Below, piece after piece: positions 23,357 to 32,985 of a DNA stretch of 64,000 nt (position 1 is its first letter; the number at the start of each line of letters is the position of its first letter). The stretch lies in NCBI GenBank assembly GCA_009667805.1, contig CM019069.1, positions 51,892,422-51,956,421 on the forward strand, in the 5' to 3' direction. Source of the stretch: Leptobrachium leishanense. Taxonomy: Eukaryota > Chordata > Amphibia > Anura > Megophryidae. Made by a program: the position numbers and the translations under genes. The notes beneath the pieces are model-generated. The model saw nothing but the letters and a program-made list of their open reading frames with translations, did no database searches and had not been told where the DNA came from.

Positions 23357-24340
23357 AGAATGGGGAAGAAAGGAGATTTAAGGGTCTTTGAACGTTGCAT
23401 AGTTGTAGATGGGATGGTCTCAGTATTTCAAAAACTGCTGATCTACTAGGATTTTCATGCACAACCAGCTCTAGGGTTTACAGAGAATGGTCCGAAAAAG
23501 TTAAAATATCCAGTGAGCGGCAGCTGTGTGGAGGAAAATGCCTTGTTGAAGTCAGAGAAGAATGGGCAGACTGGTTCAAGATGATAGAAATGCAACAATA
23601 ACTCAAATAACCACTCGTTACAACCAAGGTTACGCAAGATACCTTCTCTGAATGCACAACACATTGAACCTTGAAGCAGATGGGCTACAGCAGTAGAAGA
23701 CCACACCGAGTGTCACTACGGTCAGCTAAGAACAGGAAACTGAGGACACAATTCGCACAGGCTCACCAAAATTGGACAATATCAGACCAATTTGTCTGAT
23801 ATTGTTCAATTTAAGTCTGGATTTCAGCTGCGACATTCAGATGGTAGAGTCAGAATTTGGTGTAAACAACATGAAAGCATGGATTCATCCTGCCCTATAT
23901 CAACGGTTCAGGCTGGTGGTGTAATGGTGTGGGGGATATGTTCTTGGCACACTTTGGGCCCCTTAGTACCAATGGAGCATCGTTTAAATGCCACGGCCTA
24001 CCTGAGTTTTGTTTCTGACCTGTCCATCCCTTTATGACCACAGCGTACCCATCTTCGGATGGCTACTTCCAGCAGGATAATGCACCATGTCACAAAGCTC
24101 AAATCCTCTCAAACTGGTTTCTTGAACATGCCAATGAGTTCACTGTACTCCAATGACCTCCACAGCCACCAGATCTCAATCCAATAGAATACCTTTGGGA
24201 TGGCGTGGAAAGGGATATTCGCATTGCGACTGACAAATCTACAGTAACTGCGTGATGCTATCATGTCAATATGGACCAAATTCTCTGAGAAATGTTTCCA
24301 ACACCTTGTTGAATCTATGCCACAAAGAATTAAATCAGAT
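23357..24340 (+). pseudogene. Tc1-like transposase, broken
   Basis: The N-terminal helix-turn-helix part is readable from about 23395 (GLSISKTADLLGF, SRVYREWSEK, SSERQLCG). The catalytic part is in a second frame from about 23792 (FQLRHSDGRVRIWCKQ, GGVMVWGICSWHTLGPL). The final D-E region (DNAPCHKAQ, then PPQPPDLNPIEYLWD) lies in yet another frame near 24078-24195. Several stops and frameshifts and an inserted inverted duplication at 23769-23812 make it non-functional. A working enzyme would excise and reinsert the element at TA sites. Confidence 0.85.
23769..23812. repeat. Inverted duplication inside the Tc1 transposase relic
   Basis: AAATTGGACAATATCAGAC is followed after six bases by its reverse complement with one mismatch. 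It interrupts the transposase sequence where a single copy would be expected. Confidence 0.85.
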
Positions 24341-24579
24341 CTGAAGGAAAAGGGGGACCAACCCAGTACTAGCAAAGTGTACCTAATAAAGTGGCTGGTG
24401 GGTGTACATCCTTGGGTCACCTGGTTATGCAATGCATCTCTAATTTTGATATATATGAAAAGTGCCTTCTGATCATGTCATGACAACTCACCCAAGTTTG
24501 CATTTCTGCTATGAGGCTATATCTCTGTGTGTGTTGCCCCAGTTCTATCTTCTTACAGAGGAAGTACACATTACCTACA

Positions 24580-24757
24580 GGGTTATTCAGAGAGAGGTGA
24601 AAACCAGGAGAATGACTGGAGAATTGAAAATTCTAGGTCAAAATAGCTGATTTGGAAAGTGAGATAAATGAGAGAATTTTTCTGGTTTGGCTATGTTGAC
24701 CTAGAATTTTCACTTCTCCAGTCATTCTCCTGCTTTTCACCTCTCTCTGAATAACCC
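24580..24757. mobile_element. Short MITE, GGGTTATTC ends, family A copy 1
   Basis: A 178-bp palindromic element. The left end GGGTTATTCAGAGAGAGGTG and the right end are inverse copies. The arms continue through CAGGAGAATGACTGGAGAA and TTCTAGGTCAA for about 75 bp each. A second, more diverged copy is at 34516-34683. No coding capacity; target duplication not clear. Confidence 0.8.
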
Positions 24758-25210
24758 TTTTGGACTTTTAAATATGTAAAAACATTACAAGCTTTTATCG
24801 TTTCTAATGGTTTTAAATAAAGTAATGGCCACTTTAAAGCATGTTCCGAGGGCATGCAGTCTATACTCCAAGTACCGAGGGTGGAAAAAAGAGAGAATAA
24901 AGATTCTTAACTAATTTACTTCAAAATATACAACAAGAAACCTTAGATTAATAACTTGGGCATCATCTTAGAACATGACACAGATTGTTGTGTCAATTAA
25001 AAAAAATATATAAGCATCTCTGTCTACCTGTATATGGGACAGAATCTAAAAAAATCTTGAAATTTTACTATTTGTAAAACAAATTGTCGCATACCTTATT
25101 TGTGGTCATGTGTAAGGAACATATAGGAATTTTTAAAGCATAGTTATCCAAAGAAGCAGCCCAAATTTACAAATAAATTGGAATAATAAATATAGGCAGA
25201 ACCTTATACA
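24758..25210. other. AT-rich non-coding spacer
   Basis: Between two MITEs with the same terminal motif; nothing recognisable is seen. Confidence 0.5.
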
Positions 25211-26551
25211 GGGTTATTCAAAGAGATTCGAAAAGTCACCGCACGTTCGGTGACTTTTCGTTCTCTTCAATTCGGTTCCTTTTGCCGATCCCATTTCGGT
25301 GACCCTGTGGTGTAAGCAGCAAACACCACAGGGTCCCCGAATTGCAGGGAAAAGCTGCCACAAACCTGAAAACGAACCGCAAAACCCTGCGAATGCACGC
25401 CGAAAACCCGCAAAAACATCTGGATTAACCTGCCGAAAACCACAGAAAAACCCGAGCAGGAGCCGATCACACGCAGCGAAGCCTCCGGAAAAAGCCGAGA
25501 CCGTAAACAGAGGGCAGTGAATAAATTAGGAAAACAGTTTGTATGAATGTTTGAAAAGTGAAACACTGTTTGCAAAGAAACTACTGAGCGAAAATGTCTG
25601 AAATTTGCATATGAGATCCAAGGAATGATAATAAAAAGGGCTGTTACAGAAAAAAGAAGTAAACTTAAAAAAAAATTGGACTTTTAAAAAAAAAACTAAT
25701 TAAGAAAATGCTTAAAATATCCTAAAAAATTTATAAATAAAGAGACTCTTTACTGCATAATTTTATAATGAACGGTTTATTAGATATTGAATTAAAACTG
25801 GAATATTTTTAACATTGAAGCCTATGGGATTCTCCTGAATAAACTTGCCGAATTAGGCTAGGGTCAGAGTGGGGCAGTCGGAACGCGCGTGCAGGCGCAC
25901 TAAATCACGGCGGCAGTAGCAGCACATAACGGCCAATGACGGCCAATATATGCAGTACGTGCGTACGAAAGTGCGCCGACACCACGCAACCAGCAAATGA
26001 ACGCATTTTTATCAGAACGTGAAACCGCTGCTACTGACGTACAGAGTGCGCTGCGGCCGCATGGCAGCGTGTGTGCGTGATTAGGAGACGTCAGACGCTG
26101 CTAGTGTGCGGCCTACATAACGTTCAAACAGCCGGATTTCCCTAGACTTCTTTTCACCCCATCGTCATGAAATACGTCCAGAATTGCGCATCGTCTGACC
26201 ACTTAAGCGTATTCCGTGAAAAAATGCGTGCGCACGCATCGACGTACATTTTGACGGTGGCTGCAGAAAATGCGCTCATCTGTCCCTAGCCTTTAACCAC
26301 CGAATGGCAGGGCATTAGGGAACCTTTCACTGCTGGTTTGTGTTCTCTGAATAGCCGAAGCAGTGCTTTTTCATGGGGTTTTCACTGCCCTCGAACAGGC
26401 ACCAAACAGGCACCGTATGTTCAGGCAATTCGCCAGGATTTGGTGAATTGCCTGCTCTCTGGATAGCCGAATTGCCAAGAAAGGTAACCGAACGCTGATT
26501 TTCAGCTTTCGGTTACCTTTCTCAAGCAATTCGGATCTCTTTGAATAACCC
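25211..26551 (+). mobile_element. MITE, GGGTTATYC ends, family B copy 1 (with nested insertion)
   Basis: The ends are GGGTTATTCAAAGAGATTCG and the inverse of GGGTTATTCAAAGAGATCCG. Each end is followed by a stable subterminal hairpin: GAAAAGTCACCG and its inverse at about 25230-25261, and AAGGTAACCGAA and its inverse at about 26483-26520. Apart from a nested insert (25856-26292) the sequence matches, in inverted orientation, the copy at 48532-49439 of about 908 bp. No transposase is seen. In this copy the ends lengthened by CA/TG would be flanked by ATA on both sides. Confidence 0.85.
25856..26292. mobile_element. Nested CpG-rich element with TTA flanks (PIF/Harbinger-like by duplication)
   Basis: A 437-bp insert with ends GGCTAGGGTCAGA and the inverse of roughly GGCTAGGGACAGA, flanked by TTA at 25853-25855 and 26293-26295. 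The related copy at 48532-49439 lacks it and shows the uninterrupted site, which confirms an insertion. The interior is rich in CpG and GCGC motifs. The 3-bp TTA duplication fits PIF/Harbinger elements, but no protein confirms it. Confidence 0.7.
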
Positions 26552-27651
26552 TGATAGTCAATCAGGGTATTGCATGAAATGGTTAATTTGCTTTCCCAGC
26601 AATAAGCATTTTCTTCTATGTAATAATGTTGGTTTGCACATTTCCACAAAGTAACCAAATACTGCAGAACCTCAACAGAATGGAAAATTAAAATACAAAA
26701 ACCCGCAGTCTGAAGCTGCAGTAATAATTATTATTTCCAAGTAAAGTGATTTCCAATGTCATGTTCCTAGCATGGACTGCACTGATGCTGTTAGCATTGC
26801 TTGTGTAGGTTTTAACATCGAATAAATAATAATGAGAATAAAAAAGTTACATAAATTCCATGAACGGCTCAGTTTCACCCAGAACTGCTCTGGATGGTAA
26901 TTGGTCCAATTTGTCATTTTTCTAACGTTGGTTAGAGACAAACATTTGCATATGACAGTAATAATAAAGAAAAACGCTCATGAGAACACATATAGGATTT
27001 CAATTTGTAAACTGTAGTGTGAAATGTGGATGTAGATTCTGTTCACAATTAAGAGTTTCCACAAATCGGTTAGATTTGTCAACTGTCAAGAATCCTTCAG
27101 TTGGGAAATCGTTCCAGCGCTCGCGTTATTCCATGAAAGTAAGAAATTAGTGCGCGTTCTAATAGAGGAGCCAAATAAAACTTCAAATGCCTTTGGAAGC
27201 ACAGATTTCGGGAGTTTATTCTTGACCAGTAAAGCACTTTTGTTTAGGTACCATGTTAATGATGACACCCCATAATCATCAATGGCTACATTATACTTAC
27301 ATAGTCTGTAAAAAAGAAGTGCATCCATCGAGTTCAGCCTTTCACACATCACCTACAGCTGTTGGTCCAAAAGAAGGGAAAAAAAACAACCCCAAAACCA
27401 AAATCATAAATAACTTTCACAGGCATACACAAGTGCCAAGATTAGTGGATCACATTAGATCATTAGAACGGGATTATCAAGCGATCTGCTATGTTTGGTT
27501 TTTTTTGGAGCCAAGGTGGAGTCTGTATTTGTGCTCCCTTCAACACCAAGGGATTTTCCATAAAACCACTTTCAGAACCTGGAAAATGACTTTCTGTTAC
27601 CCACACAATAATTATATACAGAGGCGTCCCACTGTATGTGTCCACTGTAGA
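26552..27651. other. Non-coding stretch with a LINE-tail-like fragment
   Basis: No gene is supported. At about 27290-27420 the phrases CTTACATAGTCTGTAAAAAAGA, CATCGAGTTCAGCCTTTCACA and CCAAAAGAAGG resemble a very common amphibian LINE 3' region; this is from memory of the family and is tentative. The rest is AT-rich. Confidence 0.4.
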
Positions 27652-28250
27652 TGTGTAACGTACCCAGCTGGTGTCCATGTATCCTGTTGGCCGGCAGCAC
27701 TATCCTCGCTGCTCACTGGCCGGATGGAGAGTGAAGTAGCTGCTGATTGCGGCTGTGGGTCAGAGATGCGGGAAGGGCACAACGTGAAGACGTGGCGCCC
27801 ACCGGATTTAAAACCAGGCATGTGATATCACTCTGTGCCTTGACGTTGTTCATTATCCCCTCAGTGCGTTCCTTGTGTATTATTCGTTACTGCTCTTTGG
27901 TGTAGGACCCTGGCTTGTTTGATAACCCTTCTGGCAATTAACTTTTAGTGTTGTTTGACTGTCCAATTTGGCACTGACCCCTGGCATTGGCTGACTATCC
28001 GATTTGGCACTTACTCCTTGCATTGGCTGACTATCCGATTTGGCACTGACCCTTGGAATTGTCTGACTATCCAATTTGGCACCAACCCTTGGCATTGTTT
28101 GACTATCCTGACTTCTTTTAACACTTGTCTCTGTCTGATATCTTGCCCTGATATTCATTTCCTGGCTCATGTTGACCACTCATTCTGGTTTTCTGTCAAT
28201 CTGTCTATCCTGTGTCTAGAAATCTGGCAACCTAAAGACCGGCAGAGAAG
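27652..28250 (+). repeat. Diverged LTR relic related to the LTR at 22273
   Basis: It shares layout and phrases with 22273-23027: TCCTCGCTGCTC(A/G)CTGGCC, a GGATTTAAA-type block, TGCC(T/C)TGACGT and TTGTGTATTATTC, followed by a tandem repeat. The left end near TGTGTAACG is approximate and the right end is eroded. No internal coding region was found. Confidence 0.5.
27962..28110. repeat. 36-bp minisatellite, about four units, inside an LTR relic
   Basis: Units of 36 bp read TGACTATCCRATTTGGCAC followed by a CCCTTGGCATTG-type block. The period is a multiple of three, so the minus strand gives a 12-residue periodic frame (repeated DSQ...V.AK) that is an artefact of the repeat. It shares CCCTGGCATTGG with the 37-bp minisatellite at 22492. 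Confidence 0.85.
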
Positions 28251-30724
28251 GTAGATTGTCTGCATGCAGGGATTAGACATTATACATATACATGACGAGA
28301 TAAACCCTATTTGACAGGTAGAGGGCTCATTCTGCTGGCCAAAAAGTGCTACTTCATTTACATTATAGCTTGAGCAACATTTCTCCATGAAGGAAAAACA
28401 GACCTGTAAGCTTTACCAGTAGTTTCAACATATTGCTGTCATGTCCGATGTGTTGAGTCTCTAGGGGCCTGTTCTCCAAATTAATTTTATTTTCAATAAA
28501 AGAGATTCCTTTGCGTTGCTCCAAAATCAGACCAGATCAAATATACTCGATATCGGGACACCAGCAGTGACTTTTGAAGAAAGAGTATACTCGATAAGGC
28601 AAGTGAAGGGGCTGAACACCTGGTCGCTGCTAACAAGTGCAACCCAGGGTAAATCATCAAGTTCTACTTGTCAGCGTTGACTTGACTAGATGCACAAGAA
28701 AAGAATGGCTGATTTGAAGGATGTTCGATGACTTTGATTCTGCAATTAGCCAAGCCAAAGTTGACAAATATAACTCAGTGACAGCAATTTGATGCCTAGT
28801 GTATAGCACCCAGAGTTGAACAAGGTATTTATTTTGTTGATATAATTGATAAGGAGTTGGATGTTCGAACAAGTTTAATAAGGCCATGGTCAAATTATTT
28901 CTAGATTATTGACCAGCAATAAAAAAAGAAAAATATCAGTGAAACAGGAAAAATAGTCCAGATAAAAGAGCATGTTAATTAGATATAATAAAATAACACA
29001 CATAAATCAAAGAGTATACATCGTCAAACCACCACCCAACCCACAATCTGAGCCATTACTACACTGAAGGGCACGGCATACCTTTATAAAGAGAATAACC
29101 TGAAAAAATACGCAATAGAACCTAAAATCTGTGTGAAGAAAACCCAAAACAACACAGAAGTCCAATAAGCACCCGTTGCCAAAATATAAAACCTGTGCCA
29201 AAAATAATTATTTATAATTATTATTATCTATAATAAAATAACAGCCTATAGAGGTACAATAGCAACAGAAATCTTGGTGACAATGGAAACAAAACATAAG
29301 AATTAACAAATTCAAAGGGATTATTTGATTTGCATTGATAGTCAGGAAAATATTATGCACGCCGTGCATTTTTATTTCCACGCAAGCTAAATGCAAAGAA
29401 ATAATCATCAATACTTAAACAGCCTGAATCATTATTAAATTAAATATTAAAATGCATTAGCTGGTTTAAGCAAGTAGGGTAAAATATGCAAATATGCAGA
29501 TTCATGCATTGTATGTCATAGCAAAAGGAAAATAGGGCTGTAATCCACAGTAGCCGGTAACAGAGAGCCTCTACAAGGAAATATTGATGCGAGCTGATAA
29601 ACTTTAAGGGAGTCTCTGACTATGACATAGTTATGGACTAGCATATGGCCATGTCCCCATATTTTTGATTCAGACTGAAACTTTCAAGTTTTGAAATTAA
29701 GTATTTTGTATGTAGGCCAAGTCATCCTCGTAATCCCTACAAACAGTGGTCATTTCAGCAACACCTCTCCCATTTAATGCATGTTGTTGCTCAATCTTTG
29801 TAAATTCTTAATTTTTCTCTAAATACAGTTAGGTTTGATCTTCGTTCAGTTATCCGGATAAAAAGAACTGGAAGTTTGCAACATGTATACGTGCGTCATC
29901 AAAGGGCTCCTTTTCTGGTTTGCTACATAGTTGCAGAATTCCTTCCTGTTTGAACACAGCAGCTTTCATCCAGATGAGACTAGGAAACTGGAAACTGAGA
30001 GATTTATTAAAACCCCTTTGCTTGATATTTGGCACAGAGATGACACCACATCAAAGTTCCTGCTATGTATGGGAAATTTGTGATTGATACAGCTACTCAC
30101 TCTATGTTCAATATATGCCCGGATTTATGGATAATATACTTTGATAAATCGTTTCCTCCGTTGTTTTACAGGAGGAAATCAGGGCAATAAAAGTCGCTTT
30201 AATTGGTCAGAAGCTGTGGAATATTTGCAGCATTCCTGTTAGTTCAAAGCTTTTCAAGTCACTTCTCAAGAACGTAACATCTTGCTGAGGACGTAGAATG
30301 ATGTCATCTTAAATTAAGACAAGGCAGTTTTACAGTGTTCTACAGCTGAGATATTGTATCCAGATTTTCTTTTTATGTAACTTTTCGATGGCACAATTTA
30401 ACCTTGAGACTCCCAACAGTTCATGAGCAAATCTGGGCATGTCCCAACAAATAGCTAACCAGAGTCAGAAAATTCAATGGACACACTTTTGGACAATCCT
30501 AGGACCCATTAGACTTCCCTTGTCCTTTTGACACATTATTTCAATTGAATCCAACATTGTAACTGTCCATTGAGATAATATTCCGAACCCTCGTTGAATA
30601 TCACCCAGAGCTGTTACATTGCACTTTGTACATATTAATACCATCATATATTTATAGCACCAACAGTTTCTACACAGGGTAGTAAATTGACAAAATTACA
30701 AACTAATATACAAAATCTGCCATC
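28251..30724. other. AT-rich non-coding stretch
   Basis: No gene or clear transposon end is seen. About 29300-29520 (TTTGCATT, AAATGCATTAGC, ATATGCAAATATGCAG) and about 30150-30240 have balanced, unique-looking sequence with POU/homeodomain-like AT motifs. They could be conserved non-coding DNA, which only cross-species alignment can test. Confidence 0.4.
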
Positions 30725-31225
30725 GGTGGAGCGCTACTTCAAATTCTTCAGGTCGAAGAACCTCAAAGAAAAAGGAATATATAGTGAAAAACTGCCTCTA
30801 TGTCCAGATATTATGAAAGACTCTGGTAGATCTCAGTCACGTGATGAAGAGCCCAACTTCGCCAGGCAGAAAGCTCAACGCTAACCATGAAGGTGATCCC
30901 CCTTCTTTAGTATTCCTCCAAAGTAAACAGAAGGACATTTAGAAGTATAGAATATTCAAAATGATCTACTCACATGCTGGAGTGCCTATCTTGGCACTTG
31001 GTAACAGGCAGCCAGGGATTTATATGAGCACTGGATCTCTAAATGTCCCCAATTGCCTCCTCAGGTAATGCCATGGATGCAGAGTAAAATTAAAAATATA
31101 TTTTCAGAAAATGTACAAATAAAATAACAAAACGCGTTTCGCCTTAACCATTACCATCTGAGGAAGCCACGGATTAAAGCGAAACACATTTTGATATTTT
31201 TTTATTTGTATACTAGTTGTAAAGC

Positions 31226-31960
31226 CTGCCCAGAGGGCAGTCTATTGTGGATATACTGCCCCTGCTCATGGATATACTGCCCCAGCTCGTGATACTGCCC
31301 CAGCACGTGGATACTGCCCCAGCACGTGGATACTGCCCCCGCACGTGGATACTGCCCCCGCACGTGGATACTGCCCCAGGCTGCCCAGAGGGCAGTCTAT
31401 TGTGGGTATACTGCCCCAGCTCGTGGATACTGCCCCAGCACGTGGATATTGCCCCAGCATGTGGATACTGCCCCAGCACATGGATATTTGCCCCCAGCAC
31501 ATGGATATTTGCCCCCAGCACATGGATTTGCCCAGCTCATGGATTTGCCCAGCACATGGATTTGCCCCCAGCTCATGGATTTGCCCCAGCTCATGGATTT
31601 GCCCCGCTCATGGATTTGCCCAGCACATGGATTTGCCCCAGCTCATGGATTTGCCCAGCACATGGATTTGCCCCCAGCTCATGGATTTGCCCCAGCTCAT
31701 GGATTTGCCCAGCTCATGGATTTGCCCCCAGCTCATGGATTTGCCCAGCACATGGATTTGCCCCAGCTCATGGATTTGCCCCCAGCTCATGGATTTGCCC
31801 CAGCTCATGGAGTTGCCCAGCTCGTGGATTTGCCCAGCACGTGGATTTGCCCCAGCTCGTGGATTTGCCCAGCACGTGGATTTGCCCAGCTCGTGGATTT
31901 GCCCCCAGGTCGTGGATATGGACCCCCCCCAGCTCGTGGATATTGACCCCCCCCACCAGC
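31226..31960. repeat. Minisatellite of 16-20-bp units inside the Helitron
   Basis: About 40 short units follow a CCCCAGCWCRTGGATTTG pattern. The part nearest the Helitron terminus uses GGATACTGCCCC instead of GGATTTGCCCC. The terminal hairpin segment (GCCCAGAGGGCAGTCTATTGTGG) is itself duplicated at about 31380-31403. Open frames up to 286 codons across it are repeat artefacts rich in the pattern of HGF and LDLP residues. Confidence 0.9.
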
Positions 31961-32018
31961 GCTCATACTTACCTGTCGAGCGGCGCCAGGGAAGTGAAGA
32001 TTTCCCCGCTTCCGGTCT

Positions 32019-32499
32019 TTGAAGGACCCAAGCCGCGTTCACGTGACCGGGGCTTGGGTCCTTCAAAGCGGAAGCGAGGGAACTTTCCCTCCGCCGCTCG
32101 GGGGTAGGATGCGCGCGGCAGCCGGGTATCTACCCGGCTGCCGCGCGCATCCTACCCTGAGCGGCGGAGGGAACTTTCCTTCGCCGCTCGGGGACCCGTT
32201 AGATGCACACAGCAGCCGGGTAGAGGCTGCGCTCGCAGCCTCTACCGGCTGCCGCGCGCATCCAACCCCCCGAGCGGCGGAGGAAACTTTCCCTTCGCCG
32301 CTCTGGGGTTGGATGCGCGCGGCAGCCGGGTAGAGGCTGCGAGCGCAGCCTCTACCCGGCTGCTGTGTGCATGTGTAACCGCCGCGGCGAGCCGGCAGCC
32401 GGCTCGTGCCGCGGCGGTTGCATGCGCGCGCAACCAACCGCCGCTGTTGCGCGCGCATGCGCAGTAAGGCTTTGGCGACGGACAGCCAAAGCCTTACTC
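32019..32499. repeat. Cluster of long GC-rich palindromes inside the Helitron
   Basis: At least five strong hairpins lie in 480 bp. A CTTTGAAGGACCCAAGCC pair lies at about 32019-32069. An approximately 33-bp-arm palindrome with almost no loop is centred near 32132. GCAGCCGGGTAGAGGCTGC-type palindromes are centred near 32230 and 32340. A CCGCGGC palindrome lies near 32385-32418. Near the 5' terminus of the Helitron is AGTAAGGCTTTGGC with its inverse (about 32463-32498). GAGCGGCGGAGG...TTTCC units link them. Confidence 0.85.
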
Positions 32500-32985
32500 T
32501 TTTATTATATAGATTTTATGATAATAAATTCTTTTAATTTTACTCTGCATCCGTGGCATTACCGAAGGAGGCGATTGGGGACATTTAGAGATCCAGGGCT
32601 CTTATAAATCCCTGGCTGCCTGTTAACAAGTGCTAGGATAGGCACTCCAGCACGTGAATAGCTCATTTTGAATATTCTATACCTCTAAATGTAGTTCTGG
32701 GCCATCTGCATTATGTCCTTCTGTTTACTTTTGAGGGACATTACAATACTATAGAAGAGGATCCAAAGAAAAAAAAAGGGGGTGGGAAATCGCCTTTTTT
32801 ACGGATCCAAAACTGCTGAGCTTTGAGCCTGGCAAATTTGAGCTCTTCATCAGGTGAGTGAGATCTTCCAGAGTCTTTCATAATATCTTGATATAGAGGC
32901 AGTTTTGCACTAAATATATATTCCTTTTTCTTTGAGGTTCTTCGAACTAAAGAATACTGAAGAATTTGAAGTAGCGCTCCACCAG

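Larger units (their letters stand above)
23206..24404 (+). mobile_element. Tc1/mariner transposon, inactive
   Basis: About 1.2 kb flanked by TA on both sides (23204-23205, 24405-24406). The terminal inverted repeats are roughly 30 bp, left CACTCACCAGTCGCTTAATT and right the inverse of CACCCACCAGCCACTTTATT, both continuing into AGGTACAC. The interior encodes a broken Tc1-type transposase. Length, TA duplication and protein all fit the Tc1 group. Confidence 0.92.
31213..32513 (-). mobile_element. Non-autonomous Helitron
   Basis: Read on the minus strand, the element starts TCTATATAATAAAAG right after a host A. It ends CTAG right before a host T, with a perfect GC-rich hairpin (CTGCCC, three-base loop, GGGCAG) nine bases before CTAG. 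This is the canonical Helitron terminus set: A|TC start, 3' hairpin, CTRR|T end and no target duplication. The flanking inverted-arm structure gives the empty site: the other arm runs through this point uninterrupted. The 1.3-kb interior has no Rep/helicase frame; it holds a minisatellite and several long palindromes. Confidence 0.85.
30725..32985. mobile_element. Second inverted-arm structure, Penelope-like tails, split by a Helitron
   Basis: The left arm (about 30725-31150) and the right arm (about 31171-31212 plus 32514-32985) are inverted copies. Shared blocks include GAAGTAGCGCTCCAC at the outside, CATAATATCT, TAGAGGCAGTTTT, TCTGCATCC, GGGGACATTTAGAGATCCA, AAATCCCTGGCTGCCTGTTA, and, at the centre, GCGAAAC with a CTGAGGAAGCCAC junction. 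GAGGAAGCC...GCGAAACGCG-type junctions are common in Penelope-like terminal regions. No coding sequence remains. Confidence 0.6.

Noticed and set aside
25211..26551. Considered as an LTR or autonomous transposon because of its length
   Set aside because: No coding capacity, and comparison with 48532-49439 shows a 0.9-kb MITE with a nested insert.
31247..32107. Open frame of 286 codons plus two overlapping frames above 200 codons
   Set aside because: They run over the Helitron minisatellite; all frames are open because of the unit sequence, and no start context or domain supports translation.
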